Source: Cristatella mucedo (lineage: Eukaryota; Bryozoa; Phylactolaemata; Cristatellidae). From it: a stretch of DNA of 64,000 nucleotides. Under the pieces are notes generated by a model, which did no database searches, was not told where the DNA came from, and saw only the letters and a list, made by a program, of their open reading frames with translations. A program made the translations under genes and the position numbers. Shown here piece after piece: positions 60,501-64,000 of this stretch (position 1 is its first letter; the number at the start of each line of letters is the position of its first letter). The stretch is taken from contig WPIO01000376.1 in NCBI GenBank assembly GCA_009760855.2, positions 1 to 64,000 of the forward strand. Reading direction: 5' to 3'.

Positions 60501-63500
60501 CATTTCCAGTCGCTAGGTTCGCATTACGCAAATACAAATTTTGCAGGCAAAAGTGGTCGACGCTTGTATTCGCTTACGTAGCTAGGATTTTGGAACACGG
60601 GTCAGTGTTAATAACCATGTGACCGATTATTAAAAGCAGAACAAACAAACGTCGTTGCTGACGACGAACATTGTTTTCATGCACTGACTGAAGCCACGTG
60701 ATGTAGTCTGCAGTGCCAGCTAGGAGCATTGCTCGTCTCGACCTTACTGCTTGGCTTACATTGCAGCCGACCGTCCAGGCAGGTGTGCGAGGAGCGGAAG
60801 TATCCCTCTAACGTAGCTAAGTAGTGAGCGTTCAGATTGAGATGCGTGAATAAGCAAGCAGAAGACGGGATCAGCGAGGCAAACGTTTGCAAGTGAATAT
60901 GCGCGAGTCCCGTAGACTTGAACTGTTTGGATTGCAGGCTGGGACGTGGCCCCTAGAAGGTTTGCTATATAATCCTGCTGGTTTCCGGTAGTGTCCTTTT
61001 ACGAGTCTACTAGTAAGATTGTGAGCTTGCCGTAGGATCCTACTGCTAGCCGCTGTAAACTCTCTCGTTTCTTAGCGCCAAGTGCCTGTTCTCAAGGGAG
61101 AAGAAACGAATCTCGACGACCATAGTGTGAAGTGCTATTCTGAAATGAAATATCAAGACAACGTATACACTGTTGGCAGCTCGCGTTACGTGGATCCCGA
61201 AAATTTCACGTTCAGCGTGGAACAGCCTGGAAAGGTTGTCAAGAAGCAAATTCTAACAAATGACAAGGTGAAGCAAGTTTGATGTCGTTCTTGAACTGCT
61301 CTTTTGCTGGCAGACGCTTAGGCTGGAAACTGCATGAATCAGTGAGTGCATATGCTCCCAAAGCCTGGAACTCCCTCCCGACCTGCGTCAGAACATCCCC
61401 TGACCTGACCACATTTAAAAGGAACCTAAAAACACACCTATTTAGGACAGCATTTAGTGGGTCCCTGTGATTCGTCCTTGATGTGCTTATGCGTGCTGAC
61501 ACTGTGCATGCTGCCACTAACCACATTTGCATGCTGACCCTGTGCATGTCACCCCTTACCATATCATTAATTTCGGTTATTTTTTTCAAGCATGATTTTA
61601 CTTACCATTCAATGGCATTTCACTTTACAGCAAATGTAAAGCGCCGAGAGAGAGAGATTTAGTTCTCTGAGGGCGCTTTATCAAGTGAATTATTATTATT
61701 ATTATTATGAGTGTCACTCTGAGCAGTAGCTCGCGCTGGCATTTTAGTTGGATGATCAATATCCGGAGAAATACCGAAAAACAAATAGCATTAAAGGTTC
61801 CAATGAAGATTGTCCGGAAACCTATAAAGTTGTTCGTATACTGAGCATTTTGTGGACGATGCCTACATCGGGACTTATAGACCCGAGCACGGTTCAACTG
61901 CGGGTTGCAAAGTTCTATAGGTAAGTAGGGCTTGAGCCGAATTGAGGAGGAGCCAGAAGGCGCAGGGACGTGTTCAGGTATGCCCAAACCGGTTGATTAA
62001 ATGCTTTTGTAGGCCTGAGAATACACACCTGGGGCTGCAATCCGCCCTCGAGCAGACATGAACCTCCAGTACTGGAGCAGCGAAGAAACAACCGTTGACC
62101 TGAAGAGCCTGGCCGGTGCTTGTACGGTTAAATATTGGGAAGAACCTACCCCGGAGGAGACCGTCGAGTATTTTTCCAGTTCTCGCGGTTCCTTTTACTT
62201 CAACCAGGTGTGTGCCGAATATTGACCCGAATCGGTTTTCATTGCAGTAGTAGCGAACTCCCAGAATAATTCATGGTTGCTTGCAGCAGGTTGGTCTTGG
62301 ATAGTGCGATTGCAGCCAATACACCTGACCTTGGTCTTACCTCGCTTCCATGAAAGCATTAGTTGATGCTTTCATGGTGATGTATCTTTTTTCGTCCTTT
62401 TCAGCTGGCGGCCGTTGAACAAGCTCGTCAGTGTCATTTGCCGGTTACATTAAGCCAATATACTTTGCTGCGTATATGCTGCCTATGTATGATGTGTCCA
62501 CGTCAACGATTTATTTGAGTGTCTAATTGTCGACGGATTTGATCGGTGATCACCTAGAGTCGCATGCATGCATTATGTTTGCTCTTATGCACAAGTGCAA
62601 TGTGGGGGCAGTTTATAATTTCAATTAGACATGAGTACGTTTTAATTTCAGTCAACCCCAAGTTCATTGCTGCACATATTGTAAGAGCTCAAATGAGCTT
62701 ATTATTCTCAATTTTCAAGATTTGCGGTTTGCCCAAGTGTTTGCATTTCGCTGGCCCCCATCAAAAAGAAGACCCGTGGCCCAATAAGTTCCAGGAATTG
62801 GCGGATGCAATTTTCTAAGTGCCTCCCAGGTGCTGTACAGGCTGATTGGTTCTGTCTTGATAATCCTAGATAAATATCTATTGGTTATACCGAATGCATA
62901 GCATGAGATTTATCATTTTTTTTTAGGTTTTAGAAACGTAATGCCATCTCATCACACACTTTAAACGTAATGTAAGCTTAGAGGCAGAAGCAATTTGCAA
63001 CGATGGATCTACAAAAATGGGTCCACAATGCATTGAATTGAACGTTATTTGCGTGCATACAAAGAGGTTGAAAAGGATGGCACGCTACGGATCGACATGC
63101 ATGTTCTACTATACCTGCCGTTTTAGGCCTACAATCCTGCATTGCTCACATTTGAAGAGGTGCCCCTTTCCGCTCGCAGCTGTGCAAAATCCAAGGTCAG
63201 TCTTAGCGAGATGTGATATAGTTAATGGCCGCTCTTGTATTGCCGTCTTCCAGATGATTTTCGATCGGTCACTTATGACGTATCCCGTGTTTAGATAAAA
63301 GGCAAAGGCAAAGGTGGCGTCGGCAAAAGCAAGAACACCCTGTCACATGAGAATGACCAAGTCCAAAATAAACCTCGTCCACTGCCGACGCTAGCTACGT
63401 TCGCTGGCGCTGGAGGTGAGCAATCGTGCAATGCACACATTGACACGTTCTGCTTTCTCCAGACCAACGTTCAACGGGGAGGGGTGCCGATATTTGCATG

Positions 63501-64000
63501 TGAGCGTCTGCGCTTGAGAACCTGCAAGCCACACACTAGATCGGAGGTGTAATACGCCCTATTACCTCGGCGACGGTGCTAAAGTGGCCACCTGTCTGCC
63601 AGACCTGTGCACATCGCTGTTATTTGCAGGTCTTGCAAATGGCCTTCACCAATCGGGTGCTGCCGTTATCAAGTGGGCAGTTGAAAACGACGAGCTTGCT
63701 GCCGAGGCATTCAAGCTAAACCATCCATCGGCAACTGTGATCAATGATGATTGCAATGAATTTTTGCGGCTCGTGATGGAGGTTAGCTGTGCACGTGTGT
63801 CATTTCGACGTGGCTTTGGTTGCAAATGTTTCCTCGAAATTCGGTCGAAAGCACGATAGAGTCGCACTCTTTCTAAGCCGCGACGGAAAACGCAGCACAT
63901 CAAAAACTGCCCCGGAAAGGTGAAGTTGAGTTCCTCTGCGGAGGACCGCCATGCCAAGGCTTTAGCGGCCTCAACCGTTTCAATGACACCGATTCTTCGC
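54319..64000 (+). CDS. DNMT1: DNMT1-like DNA (cytosine-5)-methyltransferase beta, partial
   Basis: At least 14 exons match DNMT1, the nuclear enzyme that restores CpG methylation after replication, from the linker before the CXXC domain to catalytic motif IV. Order: linker, CXXC zinc finger, BAH1 (with its F-C-x-S-C), BAH2, G-K repeat linker, motif I, motif II W-A-V-E, motif [10 protein letters not shown]. Exon phases match across the junctions checked, except a one-base frameshift at 62,028. The 3' part lies beyond the window. No RFTS/N-terminal exons were recognised upstream. Notable changes: one CXXC zinc-ligand Cys is Tyr, K-F-G-G is Q-S-G-G, and the motif I Asp is Ala. It may be a diverged functional paralogue, a gene with sequence errors, or an early pseudogene. 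Confidence 0.85.
54621..54721 (+). CDS. DNMT1: Beta exon: CXXC zinc finger core
   Basis: [16 protein letters not shown] then [10 protein letters not shown] matches C-G-K-C-K-A-C...G-G-S-G-R-S-K-Q-A-C of DNMT1, with identical spacing in the second half. Acceptor TTGGCAG, donor GTACGT; ends after two bases of an Arg codon. Confidence 0.85.
54836..54911 (+). CDS. DNMT1: Beta exon: end of CXXC
   Basis: Completes the Arg codon, then C-L-T-M-E-V and an acidic stretch D-R-D-K-E-E-A-E-D, as in DNMT1 R-C-P-N-M-A-M followed by acidic residues. Acceptor TTTTCGCAG, donor GTGAGC, phase 0. Confidence 0.85.
55136..55312 (-). CDS. Pleiotrophin/midkine-family exon
   Basis: A minus-strand exon of 177 bp lies between acceptor GCTGCTTTCGCAG and donor G|GTGAGC. 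It encodes [22 protein letters not shown], then [13 protein letters not shown]. The Cys spacing, the E-C-x-Y-x-x-G-x-W-x-x-C-D opening and the basic stretches match one thrombospondin-like half domain of pleiotrophin/midkine (Miple in flies), secreted heparin-binding growth factors. I did not identify the signal-peptide exon or the second half domain. It lies wholly inside an intron of the plus-strand DNMT1 beta gene. It could be part of a nested antisense gene or a stranded exon. Confidence 0.7.
55375..55402 (+). repeat. (GGGT)n microsatellite
   Basis: GGGTGGGTGGGTGGGTGGG tract just upstream (on the minus strand) of the pleiotrophin-like exon. Confidence 0.95.
55590..56165 (+). repeat. Minisatellite, about 120-165 bp units
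   Basis: GAGGGAATACTTCTCC-like starts at about 55,637, 55,757, 55,878 and 56,043. Each unit has AGCCTAAACCC, GGAGAACTAG, TTTCCACC and CAAGCACTCTTG. The last two carry an extra segment of about 45 bp containing GACGACCCAAAT. It lies in the beta intron 54,912-56,971. Confidence 0.9.
56972..57112 (+). CDS. DNMT1: Beta exon: start of BAH1
   Basis: Begins [13 protein letters not shown], then [11 protein letters not shown] and G-K-T-Y-Y-S, matching R-I-S-W-V-G-E-A-V and K-S-Y-Y of DNMT1. 47 codons, phase 0 at both ends; acceptor TTTGCACGACAG, donor GTGAGT. Confidence 0.85.
57201..57343 (+). CDS. DNMT1: Beta exon: BAH1 core
   Basis: [11 protein letters not shown] and N-K-F-F-H-A-Q-W-F match V-G-D-C-V-S-V and F-H-A-H-W-F. 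Ends with two bases TA before GTAAGT. The 5' boundary (AG at 57,199-57,200) keeps the phase but is not strongly supported; extra residues before V-G-D may not belong. Confidence 0.8.
57569..57674 (+). CDS. DNMT1: Beta exon: BAH1
   Basis: First base completes Tyr, then [17 protein letters not shown] and A-R-K-V-K, matching V-L-G-A-T-S-D-P-L-E-L-F-L-V-D-E and S-K-V-K. Acceptor CTTCTGCAG, donor GTGAGG, phase 0. Confidence 0.9.
57776..57982 (+). CDS. DNMT1: Beta exon: BAH1 zinc-binding end
   Basis: [25 protein letters not shown] and E-F-C-H-S-C-H-H-K. The F-C-x-S-C pair corresponds to zinc ligands of the DNMT1 BAH1 domain. 69 codons, phase 0; acceptor CTTTCTTCCTCGAAG, donor GTATGC. Confidence 0.9.
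58248..58406 (-). mobile_element. SINE family B in beta intron, minus strand
   Basis: TTAACAGCCTCTTTTGTATAGCGAC (tail), GGATTCGAACCCACGACC (box B reversed) and CCCAGTGCACCATTACGG (head). Confidence 0.9.
58545..58740 (+). repeat. Repeat X, copy 1
   Basis: TTTCACCTGTTGCCTGTTAGAGCATGTTTTC..GTGTTCAT.ACGTG.GCCGCTGCAGAGCTGTGGGTCAAGAGAGCGACGTACCTTTGGCTCTT; about 170 bp shared with 59,785 and 60,275. Followed here by GAATGAAT simple repeats (58,710-58,790). Identity unknown; possibly the 3' end of a retroelement. Confidence 0.85.
59785..59980 (+). repeat. Repeat X, copy 2
   Basis: Nearly identical to copy 1 from TGAGAATGATGCATCACTTTC to GTGCTAGAGCATGAA. Followed by a local duplication of GGAGTTA..CGGGAACTCCCGAAGCCCGAGT (59,993-60,030 and 60,072-60,105). 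Confidence 0.85.
60275..60430 (+). repeat. Repeat X, copy 3
   Basis: Same core as copies 1 and 2, starting at CACTTTCACCTGTTGCC and ending at GACGAGTTTGTGC. Confidence 0.85.
61076..61267 (+). CDS. DNMT1: Beta exon between BAH1 and BAH2
   Basis: [27 protein letters not shown] matches I-L-Y-R-V-G-D-G-V-Y-L-P-P-E-A-F-T-F. 64 codons, phase 0; acceptor CGTTTCTTAG, donor GTGAAG. Confidence 0.9.
61290..61708 (+). mobile_element. LINE family L, C terminus and 3' end, in beta intron
   Basis: [15 protein letters not shown] and [14 protein letters not shown], then 3' UTR with GTAAAGCGCCGAGAGAGAGAGATTTAG, GAGGGCGCTTTATCAAGTG and a (ATT)n tail ending at 61,708, about 40 bp before the next exon. Very similar to 44,580-44,966. 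Confidence 0.9.
61748..61920 (+). CDS. DNMT1: Beta exon: BAH2 start
   Basis: [24 protein letters not shown] and L-R-V-A-K-F-Y-R match Y-P-E-H-Y-R-K, I-K-G-S-N and I-R-V-N-K-F-Y-R. Ends with AG of an Arg codon before GTAAGT. Confidence 0.9.
62013..62207 (+). CDS. DNMT1: Beta exon: BAH2, with one-base frameshift
   Basis: First base completes Arg, then P-E-N-T-H in one frame. From 62,028 the match moves one frame: [17 protein letters not shown] and G-S-F-Y-F-N-Q (DNMT1: H-A-D-I-N-L-L-Y-W-S-D-E-E). Residue spacing is right only if one base is missing, probably from CCC. Acceptor GCTTTTGTAG, donor GTGTGT. Confidence 0.85.
62208..63126. other. Beta intron, nothing else seen
   Basis: No exon is expected (F-Y-F-N-Q continues directly into A-Y-N-P). 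A short inverted repeat around ATGAAAGCATTAGTTGATGCTTTCAT lies at 62,351-62,376. No repeat family recognised. Confidence 0.6.
63127..63195 (+). CDS. DNMT1: Beta exon: end of BAH2
   Basis: [18 protein letters not shown] matches A-Y-N-A-K-S-K-S-F-E-D-P-P-N-H-A-R-S. 23 codons, phase 0; acceptor TGCCGTTTTAG, donor GTCAGT. Confidence 0.85.
63295..63415 (+). CDS. DNMT1: Beta exon: GK linker and motif I
   Basis: [13 protein letters not shown] is the G-K repeat that links regulatory and catalytic halves. It ends [11 protein letters not shown] at motif I (SAM binding), where D-V-F-S-G-C-G-G is usual. Ends one base into a Gly codon; donor GTGAGC. Confidence 0.9.
63630..63781 (+). CDS. DNMT1: Beta exon: motifs I-III
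   Basis: Completes the Gly of G-A-G-G, then [13 protein letters not shown] (motif II, Glu present), [11 protein letters not shown] and D-D-C-N. Acceptor TTATTTGCAG; donor GTTAGC at 63,782, or GTGTGT at 63,795, which would fit the next exon's phase better. Confidence 0.9.
63878..64000 (+). CDS. DNMT1: Beta exon: motif IV with catalytic Cys (runs off window)
   Basis: [23 protein letters not shown], then L-N-R-F-N. The P-C of motif IV carries the catalytic cysteine that attacks cytosine C6, and it is intact. Acceptor at TTTCTAAG (63,877) or an internal CAG (63,893); the choice is unresolved. Confidence 0.85.

Larger units (their letters stand above)
57983..61075. other. Beta intron of 3.1 kb, repeat-filled
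   Basis: Holds SINE B (58,248) and three copies of repeat X (58,545; 59,785; 60,275). No exon is expected: the flanking exons are contiguous in DNMT1 and in phase. Nothing recognisable at 60,440-61,075. Confidence 0.7.

Overview
The window is eukaryotic genomic DNA, almost certainly from an invertebrate animal. It holds short coding exons bounded by GT..AG introns, tRNA-derived SINEs, CR1/L2-type LINE debris and many microsatellites. The recognisable genes are an animal-type maintenance DNA methyltransferase (DNMT1) with CXXC and BAH domains and an exon of the pleiotrophin/midkine family, which points to a metazoan. I cannot place the species more precisely.

Region 1 (1-34,230) is repeat-dominated. 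A block of roughly 11 kb at 48-11,285 recurs in the same orientation at 23,130-34,230. The two copies differ by insertions and deletions: a nearly full-length degenerate hAT transposase on the minus strand of copy 1 has lost its C-terminal and N-terminal parts in copy 2, and copy 2 has gained a LINE that itself carries a SINE. Both copies end in a GC-rich island encoding the same 81-codon minus-strand ORF. A broken third copy lies at 13.5-13.75 kb. A shorter relative at 21,771-21,920 (49 codons, with a downstream AATAAA) shares the C-terminal R-K/Q-x-x-x-x-Y-x-Q-I-D signature. Between the two blocks lie a tandem array of about 1 kb units (15.8-18.0 kb), a LINE endonuclease-domain fragment (18.1-18.96 kb) and long AT and AG microsatellites.

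Region 2 (34.2-44.9 kb) is LINE fragments, nine-copy-family SINEs (partly nested), a GC-rich island with a candidate mitochondrial-leader first exon (36.1 kb), and stretches where I see nothing.

Region 3 (44.9-64.0 kb) carries two DNMT1-related loci in the same orientation. The upstream locus (alpha, 44,970-47,274) keeps its introns and covers catalytic motifs VI-X to a stop codon, but has two in-frame nonsense codons, a frameshift, a lost splice-donor base and a catalytic ENV glutamate changed to glycine. It looks like an unprocessed pseudogene. The downstream locus (beta, about 54,319 to beyond 64,000) covers the autoinhibitory linker, CXXC zinc finger, both BAH domains, the GK-rich linker and methyltransferase motifs I-IV in about 14 exons. 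Splice phases agree across almost all junctions, with one single-base frameshift at 62,028. It runs off the window end. Within the window the two loci do not overlap in protein content, so tandem duplication with loss, and misordered assembly of one gene, both need to be considered. A pleiotrophin/midkine-like exon lies antisense inside a beta intron (55,136-55,312). No N-terminal RFTS region of DNMT1 was recognised.
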